A stretch of 64,000 nucleotides of DNA from a virus, in the IMG/VR virus record IMGVR_UViG_3300020420_000013, positions 1 through 64,000 of that record; one strand, given 5' to 3'. A program made the position numbers and the translations under genes. The notes below the pieces were generated by a model, which was given only the letters and a program-made list of their open reading frames with translations, ran no database searches and was not told where the DNA came from. Positions 7,421-15,081 of this stretch are shown one piece after another. Every line of letters starts with the position of its first letter. The first letter of the stretch is position 1.

Positions 7421-10264
7421 TTAGCCTAGTAAAGTTGCCCACAAAAAGTTGATATCTTCTGCATATTCCTGTGTCACAGAAGCACCACCTCCAGCCGCTA
7501 AAACCCATTGTGTCCCGTTCCAAGTTTCTAAATATCCTTGGTCTTGATTCCAACGTGTAGTACCTTGCTCCGGTGTTCCAGGTCTGTTTGAGTTATTACC
7601 TGCTGGTACAACTAGTCCATATACATTGTCAAACTTCAAATAACTGTAAGCATCTGCAAGTCCAAATGTAAACGGAGTGTTTAGTTTGTTGGTTACAGTT
7701 TGTCCTTTGAATTCAACATCTTCAAATGGAATTCCGCCTGTACCATTAGCAAATAAGTTAATATCTGCATCTGCTGTTGCTGATGTTATAGTATTTCCAT
7801 CTAAACTAAACTTATTATCACTTGTAAACTTGTTTGTTTGTAATATATGTTGATTTAATAGTGTATTTTGTTGGTTTGCAGTAACAAATCTAAACTGATT
7901 ATCATTTAAATTAATATATGTGTCTCTATCTCCATCACGCATAGTTGGAAAATACACTGTACCGCCGTTGTTACCTTCAAATTCTCCTATATCTAAATTA
8001 TATCTTAAATCTGCAACTTGGTTTTTACGTTGTACTGTACTACCTGTAGGCAATTCTATAGATCCATTAGCACTTATTGTAAATGATGTGTTTGCATTAA
8101 GTCTTAAATCAGTTGCATTTGTACTTGCTAAAGTATCGCCACTTGCTGTAATGTTATCAAATATAACTTTTCCTGTTCCTTGCGGATTAAGTTCTAAGTT
8201 TGCATTTGTTGATGTTTGTTCTATAACGTTATCATATATTCTAAAATCATCTACTAGTGTTTGTGATAGGTTACTGTTCAACCAACGTTTAGTTGGACTA
8301 CCTAAATTGTAAACCATATGCTGATTAGGTTTTATATCTTGTGCAAACGGAGTATTAAAGTCTATTGTATCACTTGGATCATTACCAAAGTTAATCAAAG
8401 ATCCTGCTAAAGTTACATTACCACCGGTAGTAATACTCGGTGCTGTTACATTTGTTTTTAAATTATGCTGTCCTGTTATAGAATTAAAAGTAATATCTCC
8501 ATCAATACTAGAAACTGTATTAGGACTTTTTACTCTTATGTTACCAGTTTGGACTTTTGACCCATCTAAGAAAGTTTCTGCTGTACCTGTGGTAATTTTT
8601 AAACTAGTAAGTCCACCTGCAATAGAACTTGTATCAATACTTGTTGTTCCTTTTTCAAAATCAATAAAAAAGTCGTCGCCTACTCTAAAGTTTCCGCTTT
8701 GATCGACAGTTTGATAGTAAACATTTCCACTGTTTAATTCTATAATTTCATTTGCTTGATTAATTAATGTTTTATCATTAGTTGGTTCTTTACCTGCACC
8801 AACATAAGCCATATTATGTTGTATCAAATACATTAAACAATTGGCACCATCTGCCTTTGCTCCTATGTTTCCATATACACAGGCACTTCCAATGGATCTA
8901 ACCTCTGCTCCTTTAATTAATACACTATCACTTCTCCATCTTCCTGGACCATTTAAAGCATACATTCCTGTATTTGCAAAATATGTAAAACAATTTAACC
9001 ACTCAACTCTTACACCGTTTGTCATTGTCAGTGCATCAACACCAGGAGTAATAAATGTTGCCGCGTGGAATAACATACTTGCTTCATTTGTATCATGATC
9101 ACAAACTTCTCCGTCAACATATACGCCTTTTCCTGCGTCTCCTTGTGCAAAACCTCTTGGATCACTTGCAGAAGTAACTGAACCTTTTGTTATTACAGTT
9201 ACGTTCATTATGTAAGGCGACCTTGACGTAACCTTTGCACCACTTCTAAAGCGGAATGCGTATCCTGTGTTGTCTGTACTGTTATAATAAAAGTCTTTGA
9301 TAGTTAAATCTGTTACGGTAGTTTCACCATCTAGTAAAAAACAATCTTTATCGTTTGTTGCTGTTGTAGGTTTGATTATACAGTTTCTTAAATCTCTACC
9401 TTTAATGGTTACGTTTGCTGGAATCTGTAAAGGAAATTGTTCTTCATATTCTCCAGGCTCAATATTAATAACTTGTCCTGCTGTTGCAATCGTTAATGCT
9501 TTTTTTAAAGTCCTAACTGCACCTTGTACTGTGTCTCCAACGTTTGTATCTAATCCATTTGTTGCAACATAAATGTTTCCTACACGTTTTGTTAAATCAA
9601 TACCTTGGTAAATTAAGTTTTCTGTAAAAACACTGTTGGTTGTTATTTCTTCTGCATACAAACTCATACGTTTTCCTGTTACACCTAGGTCATATGTGTT
9701 TGTTACGTCCGGAACTAAATTACCAACTATGTCAGCATTGATTGTAAAGTTATCTTCATCACCTGTACCAGCAATAATAACACTACCATCGAATGTAATG
9801 TTGCCAGTTGCTTTTGTATTACCTGTTACAGTTACAGTCTTTCCTGCTGTTACAATTTCATTAGTTCCTATTCCATCTGGTCTAATATCAATATCACTAT
9901 TTGTATTGTAAGTTGAAATTACATTGCCGTCTATTTTAATTTGATTAGTTGCTAATCCACCAACGACAATATCTGTTCCTGATTGTAAGTTTATAGAACC
10001 TGTTAAACTGTCTATACCTGTTGTGCTTAATGTTAAATTACCTAAAACTACAGAATTGTTTATGAATAAATCTGGTTGTCCTGCTGTTGCATTTCTAAAC
10101 TTTGCTGTACCATCAATGGTAAAGTCTCTAGGTCTAGTAACAGTCTTGATACCAATCTTACCGTCAGAATGACCAATATACAATAGATTAGTTTCTATTG
10201 CTAGATCAGTTTGTCTTTGTAAGTTGCTTTGTAAAAGCGGACCGGATATTCTTCCCAGACTCAT
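7421..10264 (-). CDS. Large beta-helix tail fibre, paralogue of 3547-7260
   Basis: A 947-residue fibre with the same order of modules as its neighbour: GRISGPLLQSNL attachment segment, VTNTYDLG.TGKR motif near residue 187, pectate-lyase-like beta helix at about 230-500 (IYVATNGLDT, EPGEYEEQFPL.IPANV), YNLGSPTKRW repeat, and RPGTPEQGTTRWN ending in a short C-terminal helix-like tail. It lacks the 290-residue lectin insert. An ATG start follows AAGGAG, with a GATAAATA motif 20 bases upstream of the start. The paired fibres could form a two-part fibre or alternative adhesins; the sequence does not decide. Confidence 0.85.
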   Translation of the reverse strand: MSLGRISGPLLQSNLQRQTDLAIETNLLYIGHSDGKIGIKTVTRPRDFTIDGTAKFRNATAGQPDLFINNSVVLGNLTLSTTGIDSLTGSINLQSGTDIVVGGLATNQIKIDGNVISTYNTNSDIDIRPDGIGTNEIVTAGKTVTVTGNTKATGNITFDGSVIIAGTGDEDNFTINADIVGNLVPDVTNTYDLGVTGKRMSLYAEEITTNSVFTENLIYQGIDLTKRVGNIYVATNGLDTNVGDTVQGAVRTLKKALTIATAGQVINIEPGEYEEQFPLQIPANVTIKGRDLRNCIIKPTTATNDKDCFLLDGETTVTDLTIKDFYYNSTDNTGYAFRFRSGAKVTSRSPYIMNVTVITKGSVTSASDPRGFAQGDAGKGVYVDGEVCDHDTNEASMLFHAATFITPGVDALTMTNGVRVEWLNCFTYFANTGMYALNGPGRWRSDSVLIKGAEVRSIGSACVYGNIGAKADGANCLMYLIQHNMAYVGAGKEPTNDKTLINQANEIIELNSGNVYYQTVDQSGNFRVGDDFFIDFEKGTTSIDTSSIAGGLTSLKITTGTAETFLDGSKVQTGNIRVKSPNTVSSIDGDITFNSITGQHNLKTNVTAPSITTGGNVTLAGSLINFGNDPSDTIDFNTPFAQDIKPNQHMVYNLGSPTKRWLNSNLSQTLVDDFRIYDNVIEQTSTNANLELNPQGTGKVIFDNITASGDTLASTNATDLRLNANTSFTISANGSIELPTGSTVQRKNQVADLRYNLDIGEFEGNNGGTVYFPTMRDGDRDTYINLNDNQFRFVTANQQNTLLNQHILQTNKFTSDNKFSLDGNTITSATADADINLFANGTGGIPFEDVEFKGQTVTNKLNTPFTFGLADAYSYLKFDNVYGLVVPAGNNSNRPGTPEQGTTRWNQDQGYLETWNGTQWVLAAGGGASVTQEYAEDINFLWATLLG

Positions 10265-10283
10265 AGTTAGTACTCCTTAACTA

Positions 10284-10291
10284 TATTTATC
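10284..10291 (-). promoter_or_regulatory. Late promoter motif GATAAATA
   Basis: The minus strand reads GATAAATATAG in the 33-base gap between the genes at 10298-10510 and 7421-10264. The AAGGAG ribosome-binding site of the fibre gene follows it. Confidence 0.5.
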
Positions 10292-10297
10292 GGAAAC

Positions 10298-10510
10298 TTA
10301 TTGCCAAGGACGACCAGTTTTTAATGTACCTGTTGTGATTTGTTTTAATTTACCAGAGTCGTTATTGCTAGGTGTGTATAGTGTAGGCACTAAACCTTTT
10401 TTAAGTGTAGATCTTTTACCTGTTGCCGCACGTTTTTCTGCCGCAAGTTTTAATTTTGCTTCTTGACGCTGTCTTTTATATGTTAAGTGTGATATACCGT
10501 TGTCGGACAT
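10298..10510 (-). CDS. Small basic protein of unknown function
   Basis: A 70-residue protein rich in Lys, Arg and Gln (HLTYKRQRQEAKLKLAAEK near residues 8-26), with a helical basic N-half and a Gly/Thr-rich C-terminus ending GRPWQ. It overlaps the stop of the upstream gene by one base (TAATG), so it belongs to the same transcript as the surrounding virion proteins. No family is recognised. Its charge would suit nucleic acid or acidic protein contact, but there is no direct evidence. Confidence 0.6.
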   Translation of the reverse strand: MSDNGISHLTYKRQRQEAKLKLAAEKRAATGKRSTLKKGLVPTLYTPSNNDSGKLKQITTGTLKTGRPWQ

Positions 10511-11013
10511 TATTTGTCAAAGTTGTGTAGGACCGTTACAGGCTTTCCTAATGGTACTGCTGTTGTAAAACTAATATAATAACCTGCGGCTTTACCTGCC
10601 GGGTTTTGTACAAGTGTATAGTTTGTTGTTGATAATTGAAAAACGTTTTCAACTAAAACAATTACGTTCTGTGCCGCACTAGGAACAGGAAAAGCACTAT
10701 CGCCACTTGCTAACGGACCAAATACTGTTTCAGTACCGTCGCCATTACCTAAACTTTGTTGTGTTATTGAAGTAGGTTCTTGTAATCTAATTGGTTTCCA
10801 AACACCTGATTGGTAAAACTCAACATAGTTTTCTTGTGTGTTGTATCTTATCTGTCCAATTTGAGCAGTGTTAGGTCTTTGTGCGTTATTTCCTCTTGGT
10901 ATATTTAATGAGTTTGTAGACTCCATACGTACACCTTCATCGGCATCGAAATAAATTCCTTTGCCGTGTTGGATACCACGTATATTAGTAGTTTGAGCCT
11001 TCAAAAATTTCAT
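10510..11013 (-). CDS. Fibre-related structural protein
   Basis: A 167-residue protein. The N-half has the fibre motif RPNTAQIGQIRYNTQENYVEFY..GVWKP, also present in both large fibres, preceded by the usual IPRGNNAQ segment. The C-half is a distinct beta domain (QQSLGNGDGTETVFG, NVIVLVENVFQLSTTNYTL, GYYISFTTAVP.GKPVTVLHNF) that resembles the short repeated beta modules of the giant protein at 42936-58088. Probably a small fibre tip or connector. The gene overlaps the next one by a single base. Confidence 0.65.
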   Translation of the reverse strand: MKFLKAQTTNIRGIQHGKGIYFDADEGVRMESTNSLNIPRGNNAQRPNTAQIGQIRYNTQENYVEFYQSGVWKPIRLQEPTSITQQSLGNGDGTETVFGPLASGDSAFPVPSAAQNVIVLVENVFQLSTTNYTLVQNPAGKAAGYYISFTTAVPLGKPVTVLHNFDK

Positions 11014-11014
11014 C

Positions 11015-11347
11015 TTATACCTCTAAAAAACTAACTGTCGCTGACAAGTTTAACGGTGCTTGTGATACAGCAACAATGGAATCACCTGGACTTAGGACCA
11101 TTTTTTCTGTGTCAAATGTAAATGTTTCTGCGCCAGTAACATTTATTTCTTTACAAACTTGGTTTACTGCACCAATACTTTGTCCTGAAGGTACAAAGTG
11201 TAAATCAAATTTACTGTCATTACTTCCAGTTGGATCTTCTGCCGCAGTATTACATACCATTAAAGTCAAAATAGCATACTGTTTTCCAGCAGGGACAACT
11301 ACTACGTTTGTGTTAGTTGCTCCAATTAATGAATTCGCTAGTGCCAT
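11015..11347 (-). CDS. Small beta-rich virion protein, similar to 3213-3542
   Basis: A 110-residue beta-rich protein (VVVVPAGKQYAILTLMVCNTA, FDLHFVPSGQSI, ETFTFDTEKMVLSPGDSI). It shares its layout with the protein at 3213-3542 and ends in the same S.LEV-like manner. It lies between two fibre-type genes. A role as a fibre-associated capsid or tail component is inferred. One base separates it from the next gene. Confidence 0.65.
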   Translation of the reverse strand: MALANSLIGATNTNVVVVPAGKQYAILTLMVCNTAAEDPTGSNDSKFDLHFVPSGQSIGAVNQVCKEINVTGAETFTFDTEKMVLSPGDSIVAVSQAPLNLSATVSFLEV

Positions 11348-11356
11348 TTGTCCTCC

Positions 11357-12322
11357 TTAAAATAACATTCCGTAAAGCAATGATCTATTCCTACTAATAA
11401 GTTCATCGCGTTCACTATTACTATTTACATAATATATACCAGTATTACCATTACCTTCGGCTTTAGCATATATTTTTACCCCATCTGTTGGTGCCACTGG
11501 ATCTATTGTATTATCGTCTAGTCCTGGTGTTGAGTTGATATGTATTGTATCATCTATTCTTACACTTCCAGTTCCTGGAGATTCTAAAACTAAATCACTA
11601 TTACTTAGATATGAACTAATTGTAGAACCTTTGATCATTATGTCAAATAATTCTGTTCTTTCCTCAAAGAATGTTGCAGTACGTTGCCCGTTAATATCTA
11701 CAAATGCTTGTGATATAGTACTGTCTTCACTTATATCAGTTACTTTAACCTGTGTATCACCGCTTGTAATTTGAGGACTTGAAAATCCTAAAAAGGCATT
11801 TTGAATTCTGTCAACTACAAATTTTCTGTTTGGAATGTCATCATCAAATTGTACTTGGTTTTCGTAGTTGGCTGTTCCAGATACATTAATAACACCTGTA
11901 CCTTGATTAATTAAATTTAAATTTGATCCGCCTGTAGCAATGTGTGTAAGAAAAAATCCTACGTTATCATTATTTTGATCTTTAAATTTAAAAGCACCTT
12001 GCTTGATAGTTTGTGTTACAGGTTCATTGTATGTTATTGTTTCATCAAATACCAATACTGCATCTGGTAAAGTACCTCTGTCTATTCTTATACCAGAAGT
12101 TCCTAACCCTACACCTGCTCCAGTTTCGCCTTTGTTTAAAGTTATGACATTATCTTTTATGTCTATGTCTGTAGAACTTACAAAAGTTGTTGCACCTTGT
12201 ACTGTAAGATCACCCGTAACAATAAATTGTCCTGATGCAACTCCAGTGTCCATAGTGATGGTACCACCTGGTTGAACAGTAACTTTATAATTTCCATTTG
12301 CTACGTTTACAAATTTTGACAT
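11357..12322 (-). CDS. Fibre-like structural protein
   Basis: A 321-residue fibre-type protein. The N-terminal half has the pattern GQFIVTGDLTVQGATTFVSSTDIDIKDN-VITLNKGE, which recurs in the plus-strand fibre at 60821-62884 (SGDLTVLGNTISVESQTLKIVDKNIELALG). The rest is beta-rich with LVLESPGTGSVRIDD and a short helical C-terminus (RDELISRNRSLLYGMLF). It probably forms part of a fibre shaft or a capsid-decorating whisker. An ATG start follows AGGA. Confidence 0.7.
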   Translation of the reverse strand: MSKFVNVANGNYKVTVQPGGTITMDTGVASGQFIVTGDLTVQGATTFVSSTDIDIKDNVITLNKGETGAGVGLGTSGIRIDRGTLPDAVLVFDETITYNEPVTQTIKQGAFKFKDQNNDNVGFFLTHIATGGSNLNLINQGTGVINVSGTANYENQVQFDDDIPNRKFVVDRIQNAFLGFSSPQITSGDTQVKVTDISEDSTISQAFVDINGQRTATFFEERTELFDIMIKGSTISSYLSNSDLVLESPGTGSVRIDDTIHINSTPGLDDNTIDPVAPTDGVKIYAKAEGNGNTGIYYVNSNSERDELISRNRSLLYGMLF

Positions 12323-12345
12323 TCTATAAATTCCTAATTATACAA

Positions 12346-12367
12346 TGTAGGGGATTGCTCCCCTACA
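12346..12367 (-). other. Strong stem-loop between genes
   Basis: TGTAGGGG and CCCCTACA form a perfect 8-bp stem around a 6-base loop. It lies 13 bases past the stop of the gene at 12380-12997 and 24 bases before the start at 12322. There is no U-run after it on the minus strand, so an RNA-processing or stability element is more likely than a full terminator. Confidence 0.55.
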
Positions 12368-12379
12368 CTATAAACTTTA

Positions 12380-12997
12380 TTATGACGCCTGTGCGTCTAC
12401 AACAATACTTCCACTAGTTGCCGCCGCCTTAGTTGCAACACCACCTGATGTATAAGCAGTGTAACCTGAACCGTCAACACCTGATAACTCAAATGTATTA
12501 GTTGCTACGTTGGCTAATGTAAATGCAGTTTCTACATTTAATTCAACCATACCAACAACACCTCTGATAGAGATCTTGTCGCCGTTACTAAAACCATGAC
12601 CGGCTGATGTAATTACAACTGGATTTGCCGCTGTCGCTCCTGTGATTGTTTTTTCAATCGCAGTTGAGGCACCTGCTGAATTACGTGACCATTTGTGTCT
12701 AGTCGCGCCTTCAAGTTGCATTTTTCTGTTGTACATTTTTGTAATTTGTTTTGTAACACCGTCACTGTCTGTAACGTTAATACAAAATTCACTAGCGCCT
12801 AAGCCGCCAATTGATTTGTTTACAAGTGTAACAACTTCTGTTTTACTTCCATCAGTAACTGTAAATTTGTTTGCTGATCTTTGATTTATAATATGTGACT
12901 CAGTAGTAATTTCTCCACCTGCCGCGAACTTAACCGCAGTTACTTGGATTTTACCTGCTCCATCACCTATATGTTTTTTATTAATTGGTCTTCCCAT
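12380..12997 (-). CDS. Conserved virion protein downstream of the capsid gene
   Basis: A 205-residue protein starting MGRPINKKH, an N-terminus I associate with a conserved structural protein of T4-like marine phages. Residues 35-105 are a beta domain (SANKFTVTDG, LVNKSIG, KMYNRKMQLEG). Residues 125-195 are a separable module (VVITSAGHGFSNGDKISIRGV, FELSGVDGSGYTAYTSGG) that also occurs in the fibre at 60821-62884. A head-decoration or neck-associated role would fit its position, but none is proven. AAGGAG precedes the ATG, and a cloverleaf-like leader lies upstream. Confidence 0.65.
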   Translation of the reverse strand: MGRPINKKHIGDGAGKIQVTAVKFAAGGEITTESHIINQRSANKFTVTDGSKTEVVTLVNKSIGGLGASEFCINVTDSDGVTKQITKMYNRKMQLEGATRHKWSRNSAGASTAIEKTITGATAANPVVITSAGHGFSNGDKISIRGVVGMVELNVETAFTLANVATNTFELSGVDGSGYTAYTSGGVATKAAATSGSIVVDAQAS

Positions 12998-13014
12998 TTT
13001 GTTTCTCCTTTTTT

Positions 13015-13087
13015 AGAGTCCGATGCAGGTTCTATCTGCTACGGGGTTTTGTCCCCATAAGTCCACCAAAATTATGTGGCACACTCT
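13015..13087 (-). ncRNA. Cloverleaf-like leader RNA, 73 nt
   Basis: A closing stem (AGAGT at 13015-13019 with ACTCT at 13083-13087) encloses three hairpins: GCAG/CTGC with a 7-base loop, GGGG/CCCC with a 6-base loop, and CCAC/GTGG with a 9-base loop. The overall size and shape are those of a tRNA, but the T-loop and D-loop consensus bases and a normal 7-base anticodon loop are missing on both strands. It lies between a late promoter motif and the start at 12997, so it would be the 5' leader of that gene. Stems are short and could be chance. Confidence 0.35.
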
Positions 13088-13098
13088 CATGACAAAAG

Positions 13099-13106
13099 TA
13101 TTTATC
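13099..13106 (-). promoter_or_regulatory. Late promoter motif GATAAATA
   Basis: The minus strand reads GGATAAATAC, overlapping the stop codon of the gene at 13102-13524. It would drive the gene at 12380-12997 with a leader of roughly 95 bases. Confidence 0.5.
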
Positions 13107-13524
13107 CAATATGTAATAATGGATTAGGCTTGCGGACACTTACATTAATGAACTTACGAATGAAGTTAAAATTACCACTTAATGCTTCAAAGAGGTCGCT
13201 GTGTAGGTGTTTACTGCACTGGGTATAACTTGTACTACCTATCTCTACAAAGTAACGTACAGACACCTTATTTTCGCAATATTCAGGGAATACACCTGTA
13301 AGGAATAGAGCACTATCTCCTAGTTCTTTTCCTTTCAAACGATTATTTTGGATTCCGAATAGTTCTTGAGCAAATGTTGTTTTGGGTAAAAAGTTTGGTT
13401 GATCTATTTTATCAGCAAGGAGCATTACTACATAGGACTCAATCTCTAAAGGTAATTGATAACCTGTAGTCTCGGATGCCTCCTTGACAATGTCGTGAAA
13501 GGCCGATGTGTATTCGTCTTTCAT
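13102..13524 (-). CDS. Conserved hypothetical protein
   Basis: A 140-residue, mostly helical soluble protein (EIESYVVMLLADKIDQP, TTFAQELFGI, GKELGDSALFLTGVFPEY, YFVEIGSTSY). The pattern resembles a family of uncharacterised bacterial and phage proteins with an ALFLTGVFP-type core; no function is known to me. No Shine-Dalgarno sequence precedes the ATG, and a GATAAATA motif ends only five bases before it, so the mRNA may be leaderless. It lies alone between a non-coding stretch and the fibre block. Confidence 0.7.
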   Translation of the reverse strand: MKDEYTSAFHDIVKEASETTGYQLPLEIESYVVMLLADKIDQPNFLPKTTFAQELFGIQNNRLKGKELGDSALFLTGVFPEYCENKVSVRYFVEIGSTSYTQCSKHLHSDLFEALSGNFNFIRKFINVSVRKPNPLLHIG

Positions 13525-13529
13525 ACATA

Positions 13530-13537
13530 TATTTATC
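13530..13537 (-). promoter_or_regulatory. Late promoter motif GATAAATA close to a start codon
   Basis: The minus strand reads AGATAAATATATG. The motif ends five bases before the ATG at 13524, unlike the other instances, which leave room for a ribosome-binding site. Confidence 0.45.
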
Positions 13538-13777
13538 TGGGGAAAATAACTTAAACACTACTTGGGAGGCCTTGCTGTGAACTCACCTCCAACTTTCGAT
13601 AAGCAGATCACATCTGAATTTTGCAAGGTTTAGATATGATACCTACTTCCAACTACCTCCGCCTAAACCTAGCCACTTGGCCGCGTAAAAGACTTTAGTA
13701 TGCATTAGGCCCCTGCCGAAGCCTTATTCTGCCACAAGTGCTAAGAGTTAATAACTCTCTTAGTTTGTGTTAAAGTT
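13538..13777 (-). ncRNA. Candidate structured small RNA downstream of gp23
   Basis: The 383 bases between 13525 and 13907 contain no gene. On the minus strand a sigma70-like pair, TTGCTT (13807-13812) and TATATT (13784-13789) with a 17-base spacer, precedes a stretch with several possible pairings: CTAAGAG/CTCTTAG (13741-13763), AGGC/GCCT, CTAAACC/GGTTTAG, GCAAGG/CCTTGC and GGAGG/CCTCC. No long open frame or tRNA is seen. Boundaries are approximate. Confidence 0.35.
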
Positions 13778-13783
13778 AATATT

Positions 13784-13812
13784 AATATAACATTGTTTGA
13801 AATAAAAAGCAA
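13784..13812 (-). promoter_or_regulatory. Possible sigma70-type promoter
   Basis: Minus strand: TTGCTT, 17-base spacer, TATATT. The -10 box matches TATAAT at five of six positions, the -35 box only at three. It lies just past the gp23 terminator and could start the structured RNA described here. Confidence 0.3.
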
Positions 13813-13861
13813 CCAGAAAAGTGAAAAAGGTTTACCAAAATGTATATTTTGATTCAGTCAT

Positions 13862-13890
13862 AAAAAAAGGGCGACATAAGCCGCCCTTTT
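13862..13890 (-). terminator. Rho-independent terminator after gp23
   Basis: On the minus strand GGGCG (complement of 13882-13886) and CGCCC (complement of 13869-13873) pair around an 8-base loop and are followed by seven Ts. It lies 18 bases beyond the gp23 stop. The run of four Ts on the other side makes weak plus-strand termination possible too. Confidence 0.85.
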
Positions 13891-13907
13891 AATAAGTTTA
13901 CAAACTC

Positions 13908-15071
13908 TTATGAGAATGTTACGTTTGCTACACTAACTCTTGCTAGGTAGTCTGCCGCATTACCTAATGAAGAAGCAGTGTTGTTTAACTCAACATATCC
14001 GTATCTAGTCATGAAAGACACAACTGGTTCGAAAGATGATGGGTCAAGTACAACGCCACTTGACATTAATGGAATGTATGGACAGTAGAACGCCGCCGCA
14101 TCTGCTTCTGAAGTACCTTTGTAACCTACAAGTACGTCAGTTGAGTCACTTGCGTAAGCATCAACGTACACTTTCATTGCACCATTTAAAGTACCTACTA
14201 ATTTAGTATTAGTTGGTGCTTCGAACGTACCTTCAGTTGTTCTTGCGAACGCTGAAGTTGTTGCAGACTGAAGAACTGTTAACGTATGCGGTGATACCAC
14301 TGCAAAGTTACCAGCACCACGTCTTGTACGTTGTGCAATTTTGTTTGCCGCTCTGTTTATCATAACAGCCAACGCCGCGTGTTCATCACCCACGAATGTT
14401 GCTGTACCTGATACTGCGTTTTGATCGTATTGAACGTCTGATTCAGCCGAACCAGCAAGTGTTCTTAAAGAATTAAGAACTTCTTGGTCGATTTCAGCAG
14501 TAATTTCTTGGGCTAATGCCGCCATAATTTCTGCTTCGATATCGATACCTTGCTGTGCTTGAGCATCCTGAGCCGCTTCAAAAGTCCAACGAGCACTCAA
14601 TTTACGAGTTTTCGCTTCAACTGTTTGTTTCAAGATCTGAATGCTTAGACGCTTACCAGCAATACCTTCTAAGTTTGCTGTTGCATCTGCTTTATCAGTA
14701 GATCCGCCACCTGAGTAACCTAAACCAATTTGGAAAGGTGATAGTGCTTCTTCGCCTGCTGTTACGTCATCAAACGAGTCTGCATATCTTACTCTTAGTG
14801 TGTGGATTTGTCCAACTGGACCAGTCATTGGTTGTACACCTACGATTTCATTAGCGATAACCGTTGGCATAACACGTCTAATTACTGGTAGGATAACTCT
14901 GTTAAGAGTAGCAACGTTACCGGCGCTAGAGGCACCTGCAGTAGCCGCCTCTGCCAAATACTTTCTAGTATTTTCTAGAGTAGCGGACATCACAGACTTC
15001 TTATTGCCTGTTAGGCCTTCGAGCAACGCAACTTTTGTATCCTGCCATTTACTTTCTAAAAGTTCTGACAT
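13908..15071 (-). CDS. 23: Major capsid protein gp23
   Basis: A 387-residue T4-type major capsid protein that builds the head shell. Diagnostic stretches include NEIVGVQPMTGPVGQIHTLR, KARWTFEAAQD-like (ARWTFEAAQDAQAQQGID), EI.AALAQEI..EID.E.L and a C-terminal ATRYGY-like FMTRYGYVELN. The propeptide has a site for the gp21 protease at YLAE (E41) before AATAG, matching the T4 rule [I/L]-X-E. It is clearly shorter than T4 gp23 (521 residues), suggesting loss of the surface insertion domain. It is the last gene of the head operon (gp21, gp22, gp23), has AAGGAG before the ATG, and is followed by a strong terminator. Confidence 0.95.
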   Translation of the reverse strand: MSELLESKWQDTKVALLEGLTGNKKSVMSATLENTRKYLAEAATAGASSAGNVATLNRVILPVIRRVMPTVIANEIVGVQPMTGPVGQIHTLRVRYADSFDDVTAGEEALSPFQIGLGYSGGGSTDKADATANLEGIAGKRLSIQILKQTVEAKTRKLSARWTFEAAQDAQAQQGIDIEAEIMAALAQEITAEIDQEVLNSLRTLAGSAESDVQYDQNAVSGTATFVGDEHAALAVMINRAANKIAQRTRRGAGNFAVVSPHTLTVLQSATTSAFARTTEGTFEAPTNTKLVGTLNGAMKVYVDAYASDSTDVLVGYKGTSEADAAAFYCPYIPLMSSGVVLDPSSFEPVVSFMTRYGYVELNNTASSLGNAADYLARVSVANVTFS

Positions 15072-15081
15072 TATTTTCTCC

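Noticed and set aside
13015-13087. Annotation of the cloverleaf as a tRNA gene
   Set aside because: T-loop and D-loop consensus bases and a 7-base anticodon loop are missing on both strands; kept only as a candidate leader RNA.
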